From Onchidella celtica (taxonomy: Eukaryota; Mollusca; Gastropoda; Systellommatophora; Onchidiidae), in contig OZ007569.1 of NCBI GenBank assembly GCA_963931925.1, positions 18,892,482 to 18,956,481 on the forward strand: DNA of 64,000 nt, read 5' to 3'. Every line of letters starts with the position of its first letter. Within the stretch, counting starts at the first letter, position 1. Position numbers and translations under genes: made by a program. The notes under the pieces were generated by a model. The model did not search any database. It saw only the letters and a program-made list of their open reading frames with translations, and had not been told where the DNA came from. This document shows, piece after piece, positions 45,060-56,376 of this stretch.

Positions 45060-45687
45060 CTAAAAAAAAAATAATGCAAAACTTTATCAATATGGATAAC
45101 AGGTCAATGCACGATAAAATCATTCAAAAGAATCTTTGATCAAACTATATTTTTAGATTTGAAAACTCAAAAATATTCTTCAGATCACTTTAATGAACTA
45201 ATCAGTTTCTAAAGGCAAAGGACATAGATCTGAATGACTGTCGGAGTCGACATGTCAAAAGGAGTTATAGAATAATATATACCCTTAACTATGGTTAATA
45301 ATAGGTCAATCAAAATAATGTTTGGTCAAACTATACTTTTTCCGAACACAGAGGGCACAAATTTCGTCCACTCTATTGGGGTTGACATGCCAAAAACCCA
45401 TGTGTTATTATCACACAAAAATTCCACCATTGGTAACTGATAATATACATAAATATAACTCTAATTTTCATATTACATCTAATAGAGAATTAGAAAGAAG
45501 ACAAGACTGGGACAAGCAATGAACTACTGAGACATGAGATGACGTAACAAATGTAGAGAATGATTGGATGATAATAATACTAATACATAACACAGATTAT
45601 AGTTCAATGTTTTTATAGGTATATATGTGTATATTATGGGCGCGTTATAGACGCTATATATATATATAGAAATACAAAAGAACTTAA

Positions 45688-45699
45688 GTGGGGTGCGGG
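45688..45699 (-). pseudogene. Microexon 7 (12 nt, PAPH), donor lost
   Basis: Good acceptor (TTTTTTTTTAG) and CCCGCACCCCAC, but the donor reads TTAAGT. Confidence 0.5.
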
Positions 45700-46439
45700 C
45701 TAAAAAAAAAAAATTACAAAACTTACCTTAGCATGGTTAATAGGTCAATGCATGATTAAACCCTCCAGAATAATGTTTTAATAGTTTTATCAAACTATAC
45801 TTCCTGATTTGAAATCCCAAAGATTTCAATGACTCTATCGGAGTCGATATGTCAAAAGGCCCTGTGTTCTTGTAAACAGAAGATATGTACCCTTACGTAT
45901 GGTTAATAGGTCAGTCAAAATCATGTTTGATCAAACTATACTTTTCAGAAGACAAAGGACACAGATTTCGTTCATTCTATCGTGGTTGACATGCAAAAAC
46001 GCCACGTTTGACTATCACTCAATAATCTATACCATTATTCTATTGATAATATACATAAATACAACTCTAATTTTCATGTTAAATCTAATAGAGAATTAGA
46101 AAAAAGACAATACTGGGACAATCAATGAACTATTGAGATAAGGGTTGAGAATACACTGAGTCCAGCGGGGTTGACATGGAAAAACGTCACGTATTGTTAT
46201 CACACAACATTCATACCATTACTCTATTGATAATATACATATAACTCTAATTTTCTTATTTAAATCTAATAGAGAATTAAAAAGAAGACAAAACCGGGAC
46301 AAGAAACAAACTAATAAGAAAAACGATGGGGTAACAAATGTATAGTGTGACTGAATAATATTACTAATATATAACATAACATACAAGTCCATATATAGGC
46401 CTAAATAGGTAGATGTGTATATATTATTATTATATACAA

Positions 46440-46458
46440 AAGATCTTACCCGAAAAAT
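46440..46458 (-). pseudogene. Unit 8, microexon deleted
   Basis: The unit is present on both sides, but the 12-nt block and the acceptor AG between CTTAC and GAAAAATTAC are missing. Confidence 0.5.
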
Positions 46459-46881
46459 TACAAAACTTTATCTGTATGGTTAATAGGACAATGCATGATT
46501 ACCTTCAAAATAATGTTTGATACTGATAGTGATAGAACGATTCTATCTGATTTGAAATCCCCCCCCCCCCCCCCAAATATTCTTCAGATCATTTTAATGC
46601 AGCAGGCAGTTTCTGAAGGTAAAAGACACAGATTTCAATGACTCTATCGGGGTCGACATGTCAAAAGACCCTTACTCTCTTGATAATATATCCATTACTC
46701 TAACTTTCATATTAAGATTATCAGTGAATTAGAAAGAAAACAGAACCGGAACAATAAACCGACTATTGAGACAAGCTATCGGGTAATGAATATACAGAGT
46801 GACTAAATAAATCTACTACTATGTAACATTAAATTACAGGTCAATGTACACCTATTTATATATATATGCAAAAGAACTTAC

Positions 46882-46893
46882 GTCAACGTTAGT
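46882..46893 (-). CDS. Microexon 9 (12 nt, TNVD)
   Basis: Acceptor TTTTTTCAG, exon ACTAACGTTGAC, donor GTAAGTTC. Confidence 0.58.
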
Positions 46894-47386
46894 CTGAAAA
46901 AAGAAATGTTATAAAACTTTATAAACTTTATTAATAGCGCTATCATGAGATGGTATTGTGATAGCTAACGAATCGTCGAACAACTAAATCTTTTAATAAT
47001 GTTTGGTCAAACTATAATTCCTGATTTGAAATCAGTATTCTTTAGATCATTTTGATACACTCATCAGTTTCCGAAGACAAAGAAAACAGATTTCGTTCAC
47101 TCTATCGGGGTGGACATGGAAAAACGACATGTCTTATTATCAGCATTATCACACAATAATCTACACCATTCCTCTATTGATAGCATGTCTATAACTCTAA
47201 TTTTCATATTAAATCTAATAAAGAATTAGAAAGAAGACAAAATCGGGACAAGAAACAAACTAATAAGAAAAGGGATGGAGTAAAAAATATATAGTGTGAC
47301 TCAACAATAATACTAATATATAAATAAGAATACAGGTCAACATATAAATAGGTACAAATGTGTATATAATATACAAAAGAACTTAC

Positions 47387-47398
47387 ATTAGAATCGGG
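47387..47398 (-). CDS. Microexon 10 (12 nt, PDSN)
   Basis: Acceptor CTTTTTTCTTCTTTAG is the best pyrimidine tract of the array; exon CCCGATTCTAAT, donor GTAAGTTC. Phase 1 would meet TAA here, supporting phase 0. Confidence 0.62.
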
Positions 47399-47885
47399 CT
47401 AAAGAAGAAAAAAGTTAAACAGTTTATCAGTATGGTTAATAGGTGAATGCAAGATTAAATCCTTTAAAATAATGTTTGATCAAACTATACGTTATGATTT
47501 GAAATCCCACAATATTCTTCAGATCATTTCAATGCACTAATCAATTTCTGAAGGTAAAAAAGACACAGATTTCAATGACTTTATCGGGGTTGATTTTACA
47601 GATTTTGTTTAGTCTATCCAGGTTGACATGCAAAAACGCCACGTCTTATTATTACACACTCATTTACACAATTGCTCTATTGACAATATATCTGTAACTC
47701 TAATTTTCATATCAAATCTAACAGAGAATTAGAAAGAAGACAAAACCAGGACAAGAAACAAATGATTGAGACAAGGGATGGAGTAACAAATGTATAGTGT
47801 GACTTAACAATAATATATATAACATCAAATACAGGTCAATATATAAATAGGTACATATCTGTATATTATATCCATGAGAACTTAC

Positions 47886-47897
47886 CCCAGAGCCGGG
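47886..47897 (-). pseudogene. Microexon 11 (12 nt, PGSG), acceptor lost
   Basis: Exon CCCGGCTCTGGG with donor GTAAGTTC, but the acceptor reads AA. Confidence 0.5.
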
Positions 47898-48352
47898 TTA
47901 AAGAAAAAAAATTCCAAAACTTTATCAATTTGGCTAATAGGCGATTGCAGGATCAAATCCTTCAAATAATGTTTGATCAAACTATGCGTTATGATTCGAA
48001 ATCCCACAATATTGTTCAGATCATTTTAAGCACTAATCAGTTTCTGAAGGTAAAACTAAAAGACACAGATTTCAATGACGCTATCGGAATCGACATGTCA
48101 AATGGCTTTGTGTTATTGTCATATTTAACAACGCGTACCACTTCTCTCTTGATAATATATCCATTACTCTAATTTTCATATTAAGACTAACAGTGAATCA
48201 GAAAAAAAGATATAACCGAAACAACTAACCTACTATTGGAACAAGGGATGGGGTAACAAATGTACAGTGTGACTAAATAACTCTACTAATAATATGTAAC
48301 ATTAATTACAAGTCAATATATATAGGCATATATTACATGCAAAAGAACTTAC

Positions 48353-48364
48353 CACAGAGAAGCC
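48353..48364 (-). CDS. Microexon 12 (12 nt, GFSV)
   Basis: Acceptor TTTTTTTCAG, exon GGCTTCTCTGTG, donor GTAAGTTC. Confidence 0.6.
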
Positions 48365-48591
48365 CTGAAAAAAAAAAAAATTACAAAACTTTATAAATAT
48401 TATCAATAGGTCTATCATGAGATGGTATTGTGATAGCTAACGAGTCATCACACGATTAAACCTTTTAAATAATGTTTGATCAAACTATTCTTCCTGTTTT
48501 GAAATCAACATTCTTCATATCATTTTAATACACTGATGAATTTCCGAAGACAAAAGAAACAGATTTCAATCACTCTGTCCAATCGACTTAC

Positions 48592-48600
48592 TCTAGCGCC
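48592..48600 (-). CDS. Microexon 13 (9 nt, GAR)
   Basis: Acceptor TATTTCAG, exon GGCGCTAGA, donor GTAAGT. The only one of 9 nt, yet still a multiple of three. Its unit is shortened (239 bp from microexon 12). Confidence 0.5.
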
Positions 48601-49129
48601 CTGAAATAAATATAATGCAAACTTTATCAATATGGTTAATAGGTCTGTGATGAGATGGTAATATAGTAGCTAGCCAGTCAGTGCACGATTTAGTACTTCA
48701 AACAATGTTTGATTAAACTACATCCTGGTTTGAAATCCCACAATAGTTTTCAGATGCTGTTAATGTACTGCCAAAATTTCTGAGACTAAGGACACACTAT
48801 ATGCCAATTTCATTGGCTGTAGGGATCGACATGGAGAAACACTATTTATTGTTGTGATATAATAATATATACCATTGCTCCATTAATAGCATGTCCATTT
48901 CTCTAATTGTCATAATTATTAAGTTCAAGAGAGAACCAAAAAGAAGAAACAACCGGGACAACACATAAAGTAATGACACGAGGGGTTGGGTAACAAATGT
49001 ACTATGTGACCCAATAATAATAATAATAATAATACATATGCATAAATAGATTACAGGTTAGTGTGTGTATATATATAAATTGTGTGTGATATATATATAT
49101 ATATTATATTCATATGCAAAAGATCGTAC

Positions 49130-49141
49130 CCCAGAGTCGTC
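49130..49141 (-). pseudogene. Microexon 14 (12 nt, DDSG), both borders damaged
   Basis: Exon GACGACTCTGGG, acceptor reads AT, donor reads GTACGA. Confidence 0.45.
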
Positions 49142-49418
49142 ATGAAAAAAAATTATTATAAAACTATATCAGAATAATTTATATATTATCTTTCACGAGA
49201 TTTTTACAAGTTAGCCAACGAGTCAGTGCACGATTAAACCCTTCATACAATTGATTGACCAAACTATGAATCCAGGTTTCAAATCCCAGAATTTTTTTTG
49301 TTTTCAGACCATTTTAATGCACTGATCAGTTTCCGAACACGAAAGACACAGATTTCTTTGACCATGTAAGGGTCGAGATGTAAATACGCCCAGTGTTGTT
49401 GTGATATAATAATATATA

Positions 49419-49625
49419 TCGTCGGTCGATGGCCCTAACCTGCTTAGAACTAGCCTTTCAGGTTGTTGTTGTTGTTGTTACGGGACCGTAGTATTTTAAA
49501 TAGAAAGCTATAGCTGAAAAATGGACACAACTCAGTCTCTTTATCTGGACTATAGTTAAACCACGGTCCCCTTACATCCGTGTCAAAGGTTAGTTTTCAG
49601 GAGGTTCCAACAGGCCGACCAACGA
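49419..49625. mobile_element. Short inverted-repeat element inside a microexon unit
   Basis: TCGTCGGTCG at the left pairs with CGACCAACGA at the right, and TATA flanks both ends. Removing about 210 bp returns the spacing between microexons 14 and 15 to about 430 bp. Confidence 0.55.
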
Positions 49626-49771
49626 TATAATATCATTACGTTACAGATTATATCCATTACCCTAATCTTCGTATTAAGTTCAACAGTAAATGAGAAAGAA
49701 GAAATAATCAGGACAACAAATGGACCAACGAACAAGGAGTGGAGAAACATAATGTATGCTAAAGAACTTAC

Positions 49772-49783
49772 CCCAGGGTCTCT
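49772..49783 (-). CDS. Microexon 15 (12 nt, RDPG)
   Basis: Acceptor ATTTATTTCAG, exon AGAGACCCTGGG, donor GTAAGTTC. Confidence 0.6.
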
Positions 49784-50139
49784 CTGAAATAAATTTTTCA
49801 AAAATACAAAACTTTATAAATATGGTTAACAGATCTTCATGAGATGATGATGTTGCCAGGATTGATGGCAAAGCACACACATTTCGTTGACTGTAATGGT
49901 TGAGAATCAAAAATACCCCATGGTATTGTGATATTACATGTATAATATTTTTATACTATTACTCCACTGATAATATATCCACTGCTCTAATTCATATTTA
50001 GTTCAATGGTGAATTAGAAAGAAGAACTAACTGGGACAACAAATAGACTAAAGAAACAAGGGGTGAAGTAACAAATGTATGTTGTAACTAAATAATATAA
50101 TAATAATAATTTAATAATTTAATAATAATAATAAATAAT

Positions 50140-51684
50140 AATGATAACGTGACTACGTGATAAAAAATTATGAAACATGGTGTACTACTTCAATTTTTTA
50201 TGACAAGTTACGTGGACACCCCCGTTTCGGACAAAATTCAGTCTTTAATATTATTTATTCACCATTTCTATAACAGCGAAATAAGAGACGTATTTGCGTC
50301 AGTAGAATCGAAAAATATGACCGGAAATAGCATTCTACGTCTCCTTTACACATTGCCGGCCGAAAGTCAACTTCATCGAATCTGTGTACTCTGCAAGGAA
50401 TTGTGTTATAACCAAACGATCTATTAGCTTTTCGTCGAATGAGAGTGCCGAAGTGTGCCGTTATGAATGCCACCTAGATCTAGATTACAAACAGTTGAGC
50501 TTGGCACAAGGACAATTTGTTGGATTTATCTTGCCCGTCTCGGCTAGTCTTACTATAATGGAGTTTAAGGGTGAGCATGTAAGCAGCTACAACGTCGTGA
50601 CTATGTGATACAAAAAGTTGAAATTTTCTGTACTGACATAATCTTTTATGATAAATTACGTGGACACACCCATTTGGAAACATTCGACCTTAAGTATTAT
50701 TATATTTAAACTACCATCTAATGAGTCGCAAAAAAAGAGACGCATTTCCGTCTATTGCAATCAAAAAGTATGACCGGAAATTTCATTCCTAGCCTCCTTT
50801 TGCAAATTATTGAACAAAAAGCGATTTATCACATCTGTGTATTCTGCAGGGAACTGTGGTATAATAGTAAGTTTTATTATCTTTATATCGAATGCAAATG
50901 CCGTTACTAATATAACGTAGATCTGGATATACAGTTGTGTTTGGCATAAGATGTATCTTACTCGGGTTGGCCATGATCTTATTATTATAAAAGTGAACTT
51001 TGGAGGCTATGTTAGCCTACCCCCTCCGTTAATACTTAGCCCACACTCTTCAAATTTTACACACGTCGACAGTATCTACATAACCAGGTTTTCGACACAT
51101 AAAATATACGAAATCTCCTGTCCCCGAATTGATCAAAATAGATTTTTTCGGTCATTCTATTTTAATTCGCCATTTTGAGTGTACCGGAAGAATGATACCA
51201 TTTTGACGCGCCGACTGAACGAGAAGTTTGGTTCCGCACCAAGAAACGAAATCGTTCGTAAAACGGGTAATCAAATAAAATAATTCTGTGTGAAATTGTG
51301 GTGTAACTGAAAGTTCTATTAGTCACAGCATGGAATCCAAATGCCGTTTTAATGTAGCCTAGATCTAGATATACGGTTGCGCTTCATCATCATCATTGCC
51401 TTTCTCACCCTGGATCAGGGTATAGGCCACCAACAAACACTTTCCATCCCTCTCTATCATGGGCCAGCCTCTTTACATTATTCCAAGTCTTTCCGCTTCG
51501 TGTCCATTGTCCTTCATTGAATCTACAGGTACAGATGCTCCCCCTTCTCCCAAGATAAAAGACTGATTTAAAGTATTTGCTTGTGTTTCTGTAACTGGTT
51601 TATTTTTACAGGGTGGGTAGTTGGCCCACCGCCCGCTTAGTACATGGAAAATTTGCAAGATATATTTTGCGCGGGTCGGCTAGT
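50140..51684 (+). mobile_element. Helitron-like insertion with internal duplication
   Basis: About 1.5 kb unlike the array, ending GCGCGGGTCGGCTAGT (CTRRT-type terminus with a possible stem to CCGCCCGC upstream). It contains about 430-bp repeats: TTACGTGGACAC.CCC, GAGACG.ATTT, ATGACCGGAAAT, TTCTGCA.GGAA and ACCTAGATCTAGAT recur at 50.2-50.5 and 50.65-50.95 kb, and partly near 51.2-51.4 kb. Confidence 0.5.
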
Positions 51685-51789
51685 AATATAATAATAAAAT
51701 GATAATAATAATAATAATAATAATAGCATAGCGTAGATTACAAATCAATGTATGTAGAGGTTTATATAGATATAATGTATAGAACTTAC

Positions 51790-51801
51790 CCCAAACTTGT
51801 C
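51790..51801 (-). CDS. Microexon 16 (12 nt, DKFG)
   Basis: Acceptor TTTTTTTTCAG, exon GACAAGTTTGGG, donor GTAAGTTC. Confidence 0.6.
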
Positions 51802-51916
51802 CTGAAAAAAAAAAAGAAGATTACAAAACTGTATTAGTATGATTAATAGGTCTATCATGAAAATGGTAATGTGGTAGCTAAGCAGCCAGTGCTCGATTAA
51901 ACCTTTTAAATGATGT

Positions 51917-52620
51917 TGGTTATAATATCATCAATACATTAATAAAACCTATACTTTTATACGCTTGTGAAATCTGGGGATTTGCTGAAGCTTGGCCCAT
52001 TGAGCGAGTACATCTCACATTTCTGAAGACTATTCTAGGTGTAAGAAAAACAACCCCAAATGCTTTTATATATTTAGAATTGGCAGTTTATCATCTAAAA
52101 ATTGACCGACAGGTTAGACTAATGAAATTATGGGTTAAAATATTAGACTTTGACGGCAATAGTACAGTTTAAAAAGTTTACAACCCATTATTATCAGCCA
52201 TAGAAAGCAACACAAGTACAATTAATTGGGCTTCACTGTTGCAGAATATGCTGGAGAAATCTGGATTTGATTACAACTGGGAAAGCCAAAAGGTTGATCA
52301 GACTTGGTTTTTTTTGTCTGAATTTGAACAACGTCTACGTGACAATTTTCAACAAACGTGCCACAGTGATACAGAGCATTTAAGTGAGAATCGGCTATAT
52401 AGACATGATGACTGTTGCTGGCAATTACAAGTTGTATCTTTATTGTAAACTATAGTAAGTAAGTAGTGTATAAATTGAAGCGCGCAGCAGGGAGCGGAGA
52501 GACTGAATGACCGTGCATTTTGTCTGTTTGTTTGTTTGTTTGTTTCTAATGTTTTCAGAGATTGTTTGCATGATTCTTCTGTGTATTTTGAACTGAACTT
52601 GAACTTAAACTTGTTAAACT
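51917..52620 (+). pseudogene. LINE insertion, reverse-transcriptase C-terminal part
   Basis: From about 51930 reads INTLIKPILLYACEIWGF, IERVHLTFLKTILGVRK and ELAVYHLKIDRQVRLMKLW, with one in-frame TAA at 52170-52172. It then continues to INWASLLQNMLEKSGF, LRDNFQQTC and a stop at 52446-52448. This is the C-terminal region of a non-LTR reverse transcriptase protein, 5'-truncated. It sits inside a microexon unit on the opposite strand. Confidence 0.8.
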
Positions 52621-52996
52621 GTTTTTTTTTCTGATTGGAAATCCCAGAACATTTTCCAGACCATTTTAATGCATTCATCAATCCCTGAAGACACAGATTT
52701 TGTTGACAGTATAGTGACAGACACATGCAAAAACGCCCCGTGCTGTTGTAACATAATATATATCATTACTGTATTGATAATATATCCATTACTCTAATTT
52801 TCATATTAAGTCTTACAATTAGCAAGAATGAATAACGAGGACAAGAAACGGTCTAATGAGACATGGAGGTGGGTTGGGGGTGGGGAGGCGGGGGGGGGGG
52901 GTGTTAACAAATGAGCAGTGTGGCTATTTAATAATAATTCTAATACATACTATGGGTCAATAAAAATGTATGCAAAAAACAAAACAAAAAACTTAC

Positions 52997-53008
52997 CCAC
53001 TCTTGTTT
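52997..53008 (-). CDS. Microexon 17 (12 nt, KQEW)
   Basis: Acceptor CATTTATTGCAG, exon AAACAAGAGTGG, donor GTAAGTTT. Confidence 0.58.
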
Positions 53009-53075
53009 CTGCAATAAATGTTACAAAACGTCATCAATATAATTAATTAAATAGGTCTGTTGTGAGATGGTAATG

Positions 53076-53957
53076 GCCCATTCCATGAATGTCAACCAGT
53101 ATGAGAAAATATAAAATTTGAAATATCAAATAAAAAATCCTTGGTTAAACTTCTAAAATGGTTAATTGACAAGAAATTATCAACAAAATGCATTTCATAA
53201 TTTTACCGCATATTTTGTAAGAACCATATTTCATACTGCCAATCAAAAATATTCAATATAATTTGCAGTTTTATGTTTCATAACGAGTAACTAATGTGGT
53301 CAATTTTGAAAAATGTCAAAAAATAACAAGCAAATTCTATTACTGATTTCGGTTTTGACTAGAAAGAATCCAATAGACCTTACTAGATCTAGTGCGGTGT
53401 AACATACGTCACACTTTATCATAAAGCTTTTATCTAGCAATAGGTATTTGAGACAGATCATAACCATATTACTGTAAAATTGTTAAAATCTAAGTTTAAA
53501 TCCAAAATATAATCTTATTCGTGAAAAGGGCACTTGAAAAGTGAAGGTGTAACACGCCACAAGAAAATGTAACACATGCCATAGAACTTTTTGCCAATTT
53601 CATCTAAAAATGTAAGACAGACACAGAATTTGCTACAAGTATTATCTAAACGTTTGGGTAAATTTCTCAGACTACTTTCGCAGAAATTCCAGAAAATATT
53701 ACTAAAACTGGTAAACCACTTTTTGTGAATGTAACGCACGTCACGCAAAGTTGAGCATCATGTTTACTTTTTCCAGCCTTTACGTTTTTTAATTAAAAAT
53801 AACAAAATTGTAGAGTGACCATTTTTTTTTTTTAATCACCAAAAAAGTTTAAATGATAAATATCTCATTTAATGATTCATTTTGGAAGCTGGCGAAAGTA
53901 AACAAAAACTGGTCTTCATGTTATTTTTTATGTAACACACGTAATATCGAATGGGTC
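53076..53957. mobile_element. 882-bp inverted-repeat element with TAATG target duplication
   Basis: Interrupts a unit exactly within GAGATGGTAATGTGGTAG. TAATG is present on both sides (53071-53075 and 53958-53962). Ends GCCCATTC and GAATGGGTC are inverted. Inside, GTAACAC.CGTCAC-like motifs recur (53548, 53570, 53731, 53934). Superfamily not identified; a 5-bp duplication occurs for example in Transib-type elements. Confidence 0.65.
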
Positions 53958-54779
53958 TAATGTGGTAGCCAACTACTCAGTATGCGGTTAACCCTTGCAA
54001 ATGATGTTTGATCTAACTATACATCTTGTTTTGAAATCCCAGAAAGTTATTCACATCATTTTAATGCACTGACAAATTTCTGTACACAGAGGTTGTAGAT
54101 GTCATTGTCTGAAGGGATTGAAAATTATGATATAATATCTACCATTACGACATTATACATTAGTCTAATTTGAAAGAAGAAATTACCCGGGACAACAGAT
54201 GGACTAATGAGACAAGGAGTGGGCGGGGTAACAAAATAATGTCATCCTGAAGAAACTGTTTACAACACTTTATCAATATGGTTAATAGACCTGTAATGAG
54301 ATGGTCATGTGGTAGTCTACCAGTCAATGCACGATTAAACCTTTCAAATAATGTTTGAATGTTTGATCCAAGTATACATCCTGATCTGAAGTCCCATCAG
54401 ATTATTTTAACGCACTGACAAATTTCTGAAGGCTAAGGACACAGATGTCTTTGGTTGAAGTGACCGACATGCAAAAGCAATCTTTGTTAATTGTGATATT
54501 ATAATCTATACCATTTATAACTCCATTAACAATATATACATTAGATTATTCAACAGTGAATTAGAAAGAAAAAATAACAGGGACAAGAAATAGATTCATG
54601 AGACAAGGGGTGGAGTAACAAATCTACAGTGTGACTAAATAATATCAATAGTAATAATAATAATAGTAAATTATTATTATTATTATTACTATATTGATAA
54701 TAATGATATATTATAATAGATTACAAATCAATGCATGTACAAGTAGATATATATTTTATGTATATGCAAAAGAACTTAC

Positions 54780-54791
54780 CCTAGAGCCACT
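54780..54791 (-). CDS. Microexon 18 (12 nt, SGSR)
   Basis: Acceptor ATTTTTTACAG, exon AGTGGCTCTAGG, donor GTAAGTTC. Phase 1 would meet TAG here; phase 0 is open. Confidence 0.6.
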
Positions 54792-55210
54792 CTGTAAAAA
54801 ATGTTACAGAATTATCAACATGATTAACAGATCTGTAGTGAGATGGTAATGTGGTAGTCAATCAGTCAGTGTACTTCTGTCAGATTAAATCACTTAAATA
54901 ATGTTGGACCAGGTTACGCATCGTGATTTGAAATCCAGGAGCATTTTTCACATGATTTAATGCCCTAATCAATTTCTGAAGACTAGGGACATAGACTTCT
55001 TTGACTGTGTAAGGGTCGACATGTAAAAAGGCCCCATGCTGTTGTAATGTAATAATATAGACAAATATGGACCAATGAGACGAGGGGTGAAGTAACAAAT
55101 GTACAGCGTGACTAAATAATAGTAATACTAATATATAATGTCCTTTACATTTGAATTATGTGTAGGTACTTATGTATAATATGCACACACACACACACAC
55201 ACAAAATTAC

Positions 55211-55222
55211 CCAGAGTCCTTC
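55211..55222 (-). pseudogene. Microexon 19 (12 nt, EGLW), acceptor lost
   Basis: Exon GAAGGACTCTGG, acceptor reads AA, donor GTAATT. Confidence 0.45.
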
Positions 55223-55678
55223 TTAAAGAAAACAAAATTACCAAACTTAATCACTATGGTTAATAGGTCTGTCTTGAGATGGTAATGTAGTAGCTAAAAG
55301 ACAGTGTACGAGTAAACCCTCATGTAATAATTAACCAAACTGTGCATCTTGATTTAAAATCCCACAATATTTTTCAAATCCTATTATGTACTGAGTAATT
55401 TCTGAAGACAAAGGACACAGATTTCATTCTCTGTATAGAAGTTGACATGCAAAAACGACCTATGTAATAATCTGCATCACTACTCTGTTGATACTAGATC
55501 CATTACGCTAATTTTCATGTTAAGTTTAATAGTGAATTAGAAAACATAAACGGGATAACAAAAGGACTAATGTGACATGGGAGAATGTGACAAAATATAC
55601 AGGTGGCTAGTTAATAATAATAGCAATATGTAACATGGATCAATGAAAATATATGTGGGAAAAAAAAACAAACCTTAC

Positions 55679-55690
55679 CGGTAAATTTCT
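55679..55690 (-). CDS. Microexon 20 (12 nt, RNLP)
   Basis: Acceptor TTATTTCAG, exon AGAAATTTACCG, donor GTAAGG. Confidence 0.52.
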
Positions 55691-56048
55691 CTGAAATAAA
55701 TAATACAAAACTTCATCAATATAATTAATAGGTCTGTCATGAGATGGTAATGTGGCAGCTAGCTAGTCAGTATGAGATTAAACATTCTAAATAGTGTTTG
55801 ATCGAACTAATACACCCTGTTTTGAAATCCCAGAAAGCTATTCACATCATTTTAATGCACTGACAAATTTCTGTACACAAAGAAGACAGATGTAATTGCC
55901 TCAGGCGATCGACGTGGAAAAACACGCTTTGTTATTGTGATATAATAATATCTACCATTGTACCATTATACATTAATATGCGTATTAAGTTCAGCAGTGA
56001 ATAAAAGAAGAAACAATCGGGGAGTGGTAGGGATAAATGTTATTTAAA

Positions 56049-56297
56049 TTGCTCTTCTGGATTTCCAATTGCAAAGTTGTCTTAACGTGCGCAACGTGCA
56101 CACAGGTCCCTCCGAATTTTTCGTCCTTATCCGGGAAGACTAGGTGCTCGATCCTATCTACAATAAGATCAGGGACAGGAACATATCAGCAAAATCCCCA
56201 AATTCCAACATGCCTGCACCGACCGGGATTCGAACCCGGTACCATCGGCATGAGAGGCGAGCACCTTGTCTCTAGACTACCGTGTCCCCCGTGTGAG
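56049..56297 (-). mobile_element. tRNA-derived SINE, copy 3, in the microexon array
   Basis: Flanked by TATTTAAA (56041-56048 and 56298-56305). Head with B box GGGTTCGAATCCC as its complement near 56223-56240 and the same body as copy 1. It accounts for the long distance between microexons 20 and 21. Confidence 0.88.
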
Positions 56298-56364
56298 TAT
56301 TTAAAATTAATACTAATACATAACATGGGCCAATAAAAAATATATGCACAAAAAATTAAATTAC

Positions 56365-56376
56365 CCACGGCTGACA
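56365..56376 (-). CDS. Microexon 21 (12 nt, CQPW), first of the array
   Basis: Acceptor GTTTTTCAG, exon TGTCAGCCGTGG, donor GTAATT (weaker). In transcription order it would directly follow exon 3. Confidence 0.5.
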
